Below, piece after piece: positions 24,982 to 31,028 of a DNA stretch of 33,673 nucleotides. The position numbers and the translations under genes were made by a program. The stretch is taken from the NCBI GenBank assembly GCA_026646335.1, contig JAPKFY010000015.1, forward strand, positions 1-33,673, in the 5' to 3' direction. Each line of letters starts with the position of its first letter. Within the stretch, counting starts at the first letter, position 1. The notes under the pieces are model-generated. The model was not told the origin of the DNA and searched no databases. It worked only from the letters and a program-made list of their open reading frames with translations. The stretch comes from Aequorivita sp. Its GTDB lineage: Bacteria > Bacteroidota > Bacteroidia > Flavobacteriales > Flavobacteriaceae.

Positions 24982-25860
24982 ATGAAAGATGTAAAAATTG
25001 AAGATTTTAAAGTAATTGGCCGCATAAAACTGGATGGCACACGAAACGATTGGGACTTGCATGCGTCAGAAGACGAACTGGAGGACCACTTGGAAGACAC
25101 CCGAAAAAAACTGGGCAAACTTCAGGACACTTTATACGCTCACGGAAAATATGGTGTGTTGGTTTGTCTTCAAGGAATGGACACGGCTGGAAAAGATAGC
25201 CTGATTCGCGAGGTTTTTAAGGATTTTAACGCTCGTGGCGTGGTGGTGCACAGTTTCAAAACACCTACTGCGCTTGAGAAAAGACACGATTACCTTTGGC
25301 GTCATTACATCGCACTGCCCGAACGCGGAAAGTTTGGAGTTTTCAATAGAACACATTACGAAAATGTTTTGGTAACAAGAGTGCACCCAGAATATATTCT
25401 TGGCGAAAACTTGCCGGATGTAAATAGTTTGGAAGATATAAATGATGAATTTTGGGACAAACGTTTTCAGCAGATCAATGATTTTGAAAAGACAATTCAA
25501 CAGAATGGGACCATTATTTTCAAATTCTTTTTGAATCTTTCCAAAGACGAACAAAAGGAGCGCCAACTCCGCAGATTGGACAAACCTGAAAAAAACTGGA
25601 AGTTTTCTCCAGGCGATTTGGATGAAAGAGCTTTGTGGGAAGATTACAGAAAATATTACGAAGATGCCATAAACCGCACTTCAAAACCGCATGCCCCTTG
25701 GTATATTATTCCTTCAGATGATAAAGAAACCGCTCGGGTGATTGTTGCGGAAATTATGCTGCAAGAACTCAAAAAATATAAAGACATCAAAGAACCGGAA
25801 CTGGATGACGACATTAAAGCCAAGATTTCGGAATATCGTGAGCGACTTAAAAATGACTAA
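24982..25860 (+). CDS. ppk2: Polyphosphate:nucleotide phosphotransferase (PPK2 family)
   Basis: A 292-residue PPK2-family kinase that transfers phosphate between polyphosphate and nucleoside mono- or diphosphates. Walker A GMDTAGKDS lies at 65-73. The lid/acid region is RDYLWRHY-like (KRHDYLWRHYIALPERG), and the second motif FNRTHYENVLVTRVHPE replaces the FDRSWYNR form of PPK2 proper. This makes it resemble the TIGR03709-type class, often class III enzymes acting on AMP and ADP. Subclass is inferred. There is no upstream operon partner; the 73-base gap after the response regulator may hold a promoter. Confidence 0.92.
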   Translation: MKDVKIEDFKVIGRIKLDGTRNDWDLHASEDELEDHLEDTRKKLGKLQDTLYAHGKYGVLVCLQGMDTAGKDSLIREVFKDFNARGVVVHSFKTPTALEKRHDYLWRHYIALPERGKFGVFNRTHYENVLVTRVHPEYILGENLPDVNSLEDINDEFWDKRFQQINDFEKTIQQNGTIIFKFFLNLSKDEQKERQLRRLDKPEKNWKFSPGDLDERALWEDYRKYYEDAINRTSKPHAPWYIIPSDDKETARVIVAEIMLQELKKYKDIKEPELDDDIKAKISEYRERLKND

Positions 25861-25911
25861 TTTGGCACCCTTCCAGTTCAAATGGAAACTAATTTCAATA
25901 AAATATTATCG

Positions 25912-27303
25912 ATGAAAATCTATTTACTACCTACACTACTTTTTACTTTACTTTTTTCTTCAACAAGCATTTCGCAGCATGCCGTTCAGGATTCCGTTAT
26001 GCTAAAAAAGCTGTACACAACTGCGTTGACTGATGGAAAAGCTTATGATTGGCTGGATTATCTTTCCAACGAAATAGGCGGAAGGCTTTCAGGCTCTTTT
26101 GAAGCCGAAACCGCCGTAAAATACACTGAAGCAGAACTGAATGAGCTTGGCTTGGACAAAGTTTGGTTACAGCCCGTAATGGTTCCGAAATGGACACGTG
26201 GCTTTAAGGAATATGCCTATATTGAATCTCTCACAGGAGATAAGACCGTAACAGATATTTGTGCGTTGGGTGGTTCGGTCGCTACGCCAAGTCTTGGCAT
26301 AAAAGCAGAAGTGGTGGAGGTGAAAGGCTTAGACGAGTTGGCTGCCTTGGGAAAAGAAAAGCTTGCCGGAAAAATCGTTTTCTACAACAGACCGATGCAG
26401 GCTGATTTAATACAGACCTTTGAAGCTTATGGTGGATGCGTGGACCAAAGATATGCTGGTGCTGCAGAAGCCGCAAAATATGGAGCGCTTGGCGTTATTG
26501 TTCGTTCAATGAGTTTGCGTATGGACGACTTTCCGCATACGGGGGCAATGAGTTATGGTGACACACCAGTTAGCCAACGAATTCCTGCTGCGGCTATTAG
26601 CACCAATGGAGCCGAGTATTTAAGCAGCTTGCTGAAATTACAGCCCAATCTTTTATTTTACTTCAAACAGAACTGCAAGACTTTTGACGATGTGCAATCC
26701 TATAATGTGATTGGCGAAATTACGGGCAGTACAAAACCCAATGAATATATGGTTGTGGGCGGTCACTTGGACAGTTGGGATCTTGCCGATGGCGCCCATG
26801 ATGACGGTGCTGGCTGTGTGCAAAGTATGGAGGTGCTGCGCCTTTTCAAAAAGGTAGGTTACAAACCGAAGCACACCATTAGAGTTGTGTTGTTTATGAA
26901 TGAAGAAAACGGCCTTCGCGGCGGAAATAAATATGCCGAAGAAGCAAAACGTAAAGGCGAGACCCACCGTTTTGCTCTGGAAAGCGACGCGGGCGGATTC
27001 ACGCCTCGTGGGTTTTCATTTGATGGGAAGGAAGCAAATTTCATAAAAGCACAAACTTGGGAGCCGTTGTTTAAACCCTATTTAATCCACTATTTCGAAA
27101 AAGGACATGGTGGTTCGGATATTGGCCCGTTAAAGGGCAATATAGATGTGCTTGCGGGTTTGCGCCCCGACAGTCAGCGGTATTTTGACTATCACCACGC
27201 CGCCAACGATACCTTTGATGCGGTAAACAAACGCGAGCTGGAACTTGGCGCCGCTACTATGGCGAGCCTTGTCTATCTTTTTGATATGTACGGAACTAAT
27301 TAG
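25912..27303 (+). CDS. Exported M28-family zinc aminopeptidase with PA domain
   Basis: About 463 residues from ATG 25912, which starts a good signal peptide (MKIYLLPTLLFTLLFSSTSIS). An ATG at 25882 would put ten polar residues before it. A protease-associated insert lies at ~110-230 (KIVFYNRPMQ, then GALGVIVRSM). The M28 di-zinc site follows: His285 in GGHLDSWD, Asp297 in GAHDDGAG, the catalytic NEENG pair, Asp in ESDAGG, and a final His in YHHAANDTFD. It should release N-terminal amino acids outside the cytoplasm. The mRNA terminator lies inside the convergent DUF1853 gene. Confidence 0.9.
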   Translation: MKIYLLPTLLFTLLFSSTSISQHAVQDSVMLKKLYTTALTDGKAYDWLDYLSNEIGGRLSGSFEAETAVKYTEAELNELGLDKVWLQPVMVPKWTRGFKEYAYIESLTGDKTVTDICALGGSVATPSLGIKAEVVEVKGLDELAALGKEKLAGKIVFYNRPMQADLIQTFEAYGGCVDQRYAGAAEAAKYGALGVIVRSMSLRMDDFPHTGAMSYGDTPVSQRIPAAAISTNGAEYLSSLLKLQPNLLFYFKQNCKTFDDVQSYNVIGEITGSTKPNEYMVVGGHLDSWDLADGAHDDGAGCVQSMEVLRLFKKVGYKPKHTIRVVLFMNEENGLRGGNKYAEEAKRKGETHRFALESDAGGFTPRGFSFDGKEANFIKAQTWEPLFKPYLIHYFEKGHGGSDIGPLKGNIDVLAGLRPDSQRYFDYHHAANDTFDAVNKRELELGAATMASLVYLFDMYGTN

Positions 27304-27326
27304 AGTATGCAGTTTTAAAGCTGTAA

Positions 27327-27980
27327 TTACCACCAAACCACAAAAAAGCGCTCCATTTTATGGGGCGTTTTTTTATAGATTAAAGGGGACTTGTTTATTT
27401 TTAATTGTTCGTCAATCAATTGTTTGATTTCTGAAAAGCTATGCCAATTGGTCAGTGTGTTTGCTGGCAGAAGCCAATTTTTTTTGCTTGGAATTGCGTA
27501 AAGAGCGGTTTCGTCATCCTCAAAATCAGTTGGTTTTATGTAATGGCCTACAATGCAATCCTGAAAAGGTTGTGTGAATGTTTCTGCAGCCATTTTCTTC
27601 GGAAGAAATAAAAACGCTTTTAAACACAACTCCTGTGAAGAAGGTTTTGCGATTCCGAGTTCTGCTAATTTTTGAATGGTTTCGGCAGTGTGGAGCAGTG
27701 GAAACTGTTTCAACTTTACTTTTTCCAACTTGTCAAACAGACTGTCCTTTCGGTTTGGGCCGATCCATTTTTCTTCTTCTGAAGCACCAGCGTTTTCATC
27801 ATATAAATAAAACTTACAGGCCAATTCTATGTGAACAATCTTGTTGGTTTTAAGGTTGCGAACTATATAATCCAGTTCGCCCAAAGTTTCCTTGTCGCTG
27901 TGGATTTGGAGATTTGCAGCCAGCAATCCGAAGGCTTTTGATTCTTTTAAATACGCTTCAAAACAGGCTTCGGCCTGCAT
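27327..27980 (-). CDS. DUF1853 family protein, N-terminal start unresolved
   Basis: From ATG 27980 this gives 217 residues with the DUF1853 core: LGELDYIVRNLKTNKIVHIELACKFYLY and KWIGPNRKDSLFDKLEKVKLKQFPLL. The ATG, however, lies inside the domain. The frame is open upstream to a stop at 28149-28151 and continues in family-like fashion (ENYPFGNFKFSDEKL, then FPINSVLGMQAEACFEAYL). No ATG, GTG, TTG or CTG exists in these 56 codons; ATA at 28131-28133 and ATC at 28125-28127 are the nearest candidates, the former overlapping the stop of the upstream DUF1801 gene. A non-canonical start, a mutation or a sequence error is possible. Function unknown; the family resembles restriction-endonuclease-like folds in its core (weak inference). 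Confidence 0.75.
   Translation of the reverse strand: MQAEACFEAYLKESKAFGLLAANLQIHSDKETLGELDYIVRNLKTNKIVHIELACKFYLYDENAGASEEEKWIGPNRKDSLFDKLEKVKLKQFPLLHTAETIQKLAELGIAKPSSQELCLKAFLFLPKKMAAETFTQPFQDCIVGHYIKPTDFEDDETALYAIPSKKNWLLPANTLTNWHSFSEIKQLIDEQLKINKSPLIYKKTPHKMERFFVVWW
27342..27377 (+). terminator. Terminator of the M28 gene lying inside the DUF1853 coding sequence
   Basis: Arms AAAAAAGCGCTCC (27342-27354) and GGGGCGTTTTTTT (27362-27374) pair with one bulge and one wobble. The T run then ends at 27374. The stem codes, on the other strand, for the last residues of the DUF1853 protein (KKTPHKMERFF). Confidence 0.7.
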
Positions 27981-28129
27981 TCCGAGGACTGAATTTATTG
28001 GAAAGTTGAAGCCGTTTCCATTTAACTTTTCATCTGAAAATTTAAAGTTTCCAAAAGGATAGTTCTCCGAATTTATTTTTAAATCGGGGGCGTTTATGAA
28101 ATGCTCTAGTACGCTGGTTGTTTTGATGG

Positions 28130-28585
28130 CTATCGTTTTAGTACGCTTTCATATTTCGCAATCCATTCGTTAACGGAAACCTTTGTTGTGAGTGTTCCCA
28201 GCAATTCAAAGGGTATGTTTTTGGCGTTTTTGAAGCGGATACAACTTTTGCCCATATCCAGTTTTCCCTTGGCGTGTTTGGGATATTCCTCCGTAAACCA
28301 TTTCAGCAAACTTGGATCGCTGTATATGCCCATATGATAAAAAGCAATGTGGTTTTTTTGGGAGGCAATGCTCATAAACGGCAGGGCATCTGTAGGTTTG
28401 CAATGGTAACCGCCCGGATAGATGCTGTGTGGCACCACGTAGCTTATCATTCCATACTGCATCGTTTCCTCAAAACCTTTGGGGAGGTTTTTCTTTACCG
28501 TTTCGCGTAATTCTCGCATCGCTTCCTTTCGTTCTTCGGGGAGTTCGGCTATGTATTGGTCCGGGGTAGTGGCTTTGGATTGCAT
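28130..28585 (-). CDS. DUF1801 family protein
   Basis: A 151-residue soluble protein. It has the YdhG-like core: PDQYIAELPEERKEAMRELRETVKKNLPKGFEETMQYGMISYVVP, then ALPFMSIASQKNHIAFYHMGIY, LDMGKSCIRFKNAKNIPFELLGTL and VNEWIAKYESVL. Homologues include the Bacillus frataxin-like iron chaperone Fra/YdhG, but the metal role is not shown here. The stop overlaps the reading frame of DUF1853, so the two are likely co-transcribed. A promoter with upstream 11-bp repeats precedes it. Confidence 0.85.
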   Translation of the reverse strand: MQSKATTPDQYIAELPEERKEAMRELRETVKKNLPKGFEETMQYGMISYVVPHSIYPGGYHCKPTDALPFMSIASQKNHIAFYHMGIYSDPSLLKWFTEEYPKHAKGKLDMGKSCIRFKNAKNIPFELLGTLTTKVSVNEWIAKYESVLKR

Positions 28586-28612
28586 TTTTTGGAAAGTTTA
28601 AAGTTTAAAGCT

Positions 28613-28620
28613 CAAAGTTA
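28613..28620 (-). promoter_or_regulatory. -7 element TAACTTTG for the DUF1801 gene
   Basis: The minus strand reads TAACTTTG, matching TAnnTTTG, 28 bases before the ATG at 28585. The tandem repeat begins 20 bases further upstream. The stretch 28590-28620 is also a GTTTAAA-type simple repeat. Confidence 0.5.
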
Positions 28621-28640
28621 TAAGTTTTTTATTGAAGTAT

Positions 28641-28717
28641 GTTTCACCTTAGTTTCACCTTAGTTTCACCTTAAGTTGACCTTAAGTTGACCTTAAGTTG
28701 ACCTTAAGTAACCCCTA
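28641..28717. repeat. Seven-unit 11-bp tandem repeat in a divergent promoter region
   Basis: Three exact copies of GTTTCACCTTA (28641-28673) are followed by three exact copies of AGTTGACCTTA (28674-28706) and one degenerate copy AGTAACCCCTA (28707-28717). The unit length matches one helical turn. It lies between the -7 element of the DUF1801 gene and the promoter of the exported protein at 28827. Confidence 0.95.
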
Positions 28718-28781
28718 GGCAAACACGGGCGAACATTTCTTGAAAATTAAATGGGAAGTTGGTATTATTTATATCAGGCTT

Positions 28782-28810
28782 TTGTTACCCAAAATATAAT
28801 TGTACTTTTC
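28782..28810 (+). promoter_or_regulatory. Promoter TTG-N18-TACTTTTC for the small exported protein
   Basis: TTG at 28782-28784 and TACTTTTC at 28803-28810 are 18 bases apart; the -7 element has one mismatch to TAnnTTTG. The ATG at 28827 follows 16 bases later. Confidence 0.45.
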
Positions 28811-28826
28811 TAAGAAATATGAAAAT

Positions 28827-29180
28827 ATGAAAAAATATATAACATTTTCCGTAGTTGCCCTTTTCCTGTTGTTTGCCGCAGAAGGGTATTCCCAAGCCGT
28901 GCCTGCCGGCAGGCAGGAAATAACCAAATACAATTTTCTTGAAGTTATTGTTGTCCAAAAAGCGAATAACCGCGGGAAGGTGAAGCGCATAAAAGTAGAA
29001 GAGCAGACCGCTTTGAAAGGAGAAAACATTTCAATTGATGAAATTGAGGAAATCGAGGAAACTTCCACCTTGCTCAATTATATGAACGCCCACAACTGGG
29101 AGTTTTTGGACCGCCAATCTGTGGTTTCTGACGATAACGATCCGGTTTGGATGAGTTATATTTTCAGGAAACGGAAGTAG
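28827..29180 (+). CDS. Small exported protein of unknown function with inserted palindrome
   Basis: 117 residues. Signal peptide MKKYITFSVVALFLLFAAEGYSQ is followed at once by VPAGRQ, coded by a 16-bp palindrome, and then by a mature domain. That domain has YNFLEVIVVQKANNRGKVKRIKVEEQ, an acidic helix (SIDEIEEIEET), and a final part LNYMNAHNWEFLDRQ-VMSYIFRKRK resembling short domains of the NWELV-YLFKR type. The start is ATG 28827, because the longer frame begins at a TTG inside the promoter. No family is named with confidence. It is probably periplasmic. Confidence 0.75.
   Translation: MKKYITFSVVALFLLFAAEGYSQAVPAGRQEITKYNFLEVIVVQKANNRGKVKRIKVEEQTALKGENISIDEIEEIEETSTLLNYMNAHNWEFLDRQSVVSDDNDPVWMSYIFRKRK
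28900..28915. repeat. 16-bp GC-rich palindrome TGCCTGCCGGCAGGCA inside a coding sequence
   Basis: Perfectly self-complementary and much richer in GC than its surroundings. In the reading frame it gives VPAGRQ (Pro-Ala-Gly-Arg-Gln). From memory, translated copies of this palindrome (PAGRQ or similar) occur in many unrelated proteins of Bacteroidota and environmental assemblies, which points to a dispersed repeat family. Confidence 0.8.
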
Positions 29181-29197
29181 TGTTTAGCGAACGGTGT

Positions 29198-30043
29198 TTA
29201 CTGAAATGTCCAAGCAATAAAACGGCTTTGTTTGTTGCCTTGTTCCATTTCTACTATTCTTACTTCGGAAGGCTTGGTTTTGTTGATGGCCCTTTTACTG
29301 TTTTTTAGGTTTTCCTTTTGTGAAATGATGGCCGTAAACCAATGCACTTGGTCTTTGAATTGAAGACTTTCTTCAGCCATTTTTTGCACGAATGCGGCTT
29401 CGCCACCTTTGTACCATAACTCGTTGCTCAGACCTCCGAAATTCTGGGTTTTTTCTTCACTTAATTCAAGGTTTTTAAACTTGCGGCGGTTGCTTTGTTC
29501 GGCATCGGTTCGGTTTTTAAAGAAAGGGGGGTTGCAGACCACCACATCAAAAAAGTCTGTGGGATGGATGATGTGTTCCAAAATATGGCTTTTGAACTGT
29601 TGGTGCCGCAATTCAATTTCTTTTAAATCAGGATTTTTAGCAATTATTTCCTGGGCATTGTTCAGCGAATCTTGATTTACTTCGCTGGCGGTGCATTTCC
29701 AATTGAAATGGCAGGTTGCCAAGATAGGGTAAATGAGGTTGGCGCCCGTGCCGATATCGAGCAAATGAATTTCTTTTTTCGGAAGAAGCTCTGCTACGTG
29801 CAACAAATAATCTAACCTGCCGGGAATGGGCGGGCAGAGATTGTCTTCGGGAATATGCCAATGCGCGATGCCGTAATGCGCTTTTAGCAAGGCAGTGTTC
29901 AGCGCTTTAACGGCTTCGTGGTTGGCGAACTTTACGGTTTTGCTGCCGTGTTCATTTTCAAAAACAAAGGGTTCTAAAGCTGGGCGGGCGGCTATAAGTT
30001 TTTCGAAATTGTAGTCTTTATTGAAAGGGTTTTTGGGATGCAC
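29198..30043 (-). CDS. rlmF: 23S rRNA (adenine(1618)-N6)-methyltransferase RlmF
   Basis: A 281-residue SAM-dependent N6-adenine methyltransferase acting on 23S rRNA. The N-terminus MHPKNPFNKDYNFEKLI and HWHIPEDNLCPPIPGRLDYL are RlmF hallmarks. SAM-binding motif I is LLDIGTGANLIYPIL (94-108) and the catalytic NPPF lies at 171-174 in VVVCNPPFFKNR. The C-terminal part has GLSNELWYKGGEAAFV and ends SRFIAWTF, as in the family. Length fits. It is convergent with the small exported protein, with 17 bases between the stops. Confidence 0.95.
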   Translation of the reverse strand: MHPKNPFNKDYNFEKLIAARPALEPFVFENEHGSKTVKFANHEAVKALNTALLKAHYGIAHWHIPEDNLCPPIPGRLDYLLHVAELLPKKEIHLLDIGTGANLIYPILATCHFNWKCTASEVNQDSLNNAQEIIAKNPDLKEIELRHQQFKSHILEHIIHPTDFFDVVVCNPPFFKNRTDAEQSNRRKFKNLELSEEKTQNFGGLSNELWYKGGEAAFVQKMAEESLQFKDQVHWFTAIISQKENLKNSKRAINKTKPSEVRIVEMEQGNKQSRFIAWTFQ

Positions 30044-30101
30044 GGGTTGTTTTTAGGAAAGTAAAGATACTACAACCAGCACTGATCACTCCTTTCTAAA
30101 A

Positions 30102-30848
30102 CTATTGTGTTGCATTTTCGTGAACCGCCGCTTGTGTTTTGGACTCTTCACTTGAAATTATAGCATTTTTAACAGCTCTAAAGGTAATGTCCTTTGCTTC
30201 GGCATACGATATCTTATAAATGCGTTCCACCTTGCTAAATTCTTCTGGAAATTGCTCCAAAAGCGAATTGTAATAGCCGTCCAATTGTTCTTGGGTTGGC
30301 AATTCGAACTTTAATCGCAACTGAAATCTTCGCAACAGTGCAGTATCAATAACGCTGGAATGGTTGGTGGCGGCAATCAATAAAGTGTCGTTGGGAAGTT
30401 CGTCTATCAACTGGATAACCGTATTTACAAGGCGTTTCATTTCAGCGGAATCCTTGTCGTCGTGGTCGCGAAGTTTCCCGATGGAATCAAATTCATCTAA
30501 AAGCAAGACTGCTTTTTCACGGATTGCTTTTTTAAAGACATCGGTAATATTCTTGGCGGTTTCGCCCAGACGGGAGGAGACGATATTGCCCAGGTTTAGG
30601 ATGATTATTTTTTTGTCTAAAGCTTGCGCAATAGCTTTGGCAGTGGTTGTTTTTCCACATCCGGTGTGGCCAAAAAGGAATATTTTATTGTCAACAGGAA
30701 GCTTGTAATGGTTTAAGATGTCGATGTGCTTAAACTCCTTCAACAATTGATTTAATGTGTTTTTATTGGCTTTGCTTAAATGAATTTCGTCTAAGCCAAT
30801 AGTCGTTTCGTTTGAGTTGAGGATAAAATCTGAGATCGCCATTTGCAT
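30102..30848 (-). CDS. Small AAA family ATPase
   Basis: A 248-residue classical AAA module. A short N-terminal segment (ISDFILNSNETTIGLDEIHLS) precedes the ATPase core: Walker A GHTGCGKTT at 60-68, Walker B LLLDEFDS at 115-122, sensor-1 ATNHSS, and Arg-finger region TALLRRFQLRLKF. The lid lies in the C-terminal helices, which end AVHENATQ. No transmembrane or protease domain is present, so it may be the motor half of a two-part system or act alone. In other genomes similar proteins pair with an S8 peptidase; none is present here. It lies 180 bases downstream of the patatin gene on the same strand and may have its own -7 element. The partner is unknown. Confidence 0.88.
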   Translation of the reverse strand: MQMAISDFILNSNETTIGLDEIHLSKANKNTLNQLLKEFKHIDILNHYKLPVDNKIFLFGHTGCGKTTTAKAIAQALDKKIIILNLGNIVSSRLGETAKNITDVFKKAIREKAVLLLDEFDSIGKLRDHDDKDSAEMKRLVNTVIQLIDELPNDTLLIAATNHSSVIDTALLRRFQLRLKFELPTQEQLDGYYNSLLEQFPEEFSKVERIYKISYAEAKDITFRAVKNAIISSEESKTQAAVHENATQ

Positions 30849-30863
30849 CTTTGTTTAAGATTG

Positions 30864-30871
30864 CAAAAATA
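30864..30871 (-). promoter_or_regulatory. -7 element TATTTTTG for the AAA ATPase
   Basis: The minus strand reads TATTTTTG, matching TAnnTTTG, 15 bases before the ATG at 30848. There is no TTG at the -33 distance. It suggests the ATPase can be transcribed apart from the patatin gene. The rest of the 180-bp spacer has only a weak CCCAG/CTGGG hairpin (30975-30992). Confidence 0.4.
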
Positions 30872-31028
30872 GGGAAGCTTTTTGGATGATTGATGGGTTT
30901 TTGTGGGAAGAAGTGCTTGGTGGTTTTTGGTAAAGATTTAAGCTGGGCTGACTGGCACATTAAATAAAACCTTGCCCAGGTAAAGAGCTGGGTAAAAAGT
31001 AGGCGTTTAAGATTTAGCTATTTAAGAT

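Noticed and set aside
30763-30960. 65-codon minus-strand ORF before the AAA gene, possible S8 peptidase or N-terminal partner
   Set aside because: It is out of frame with the ATPase, has no subtilisin motif and overlaps the promoter region.
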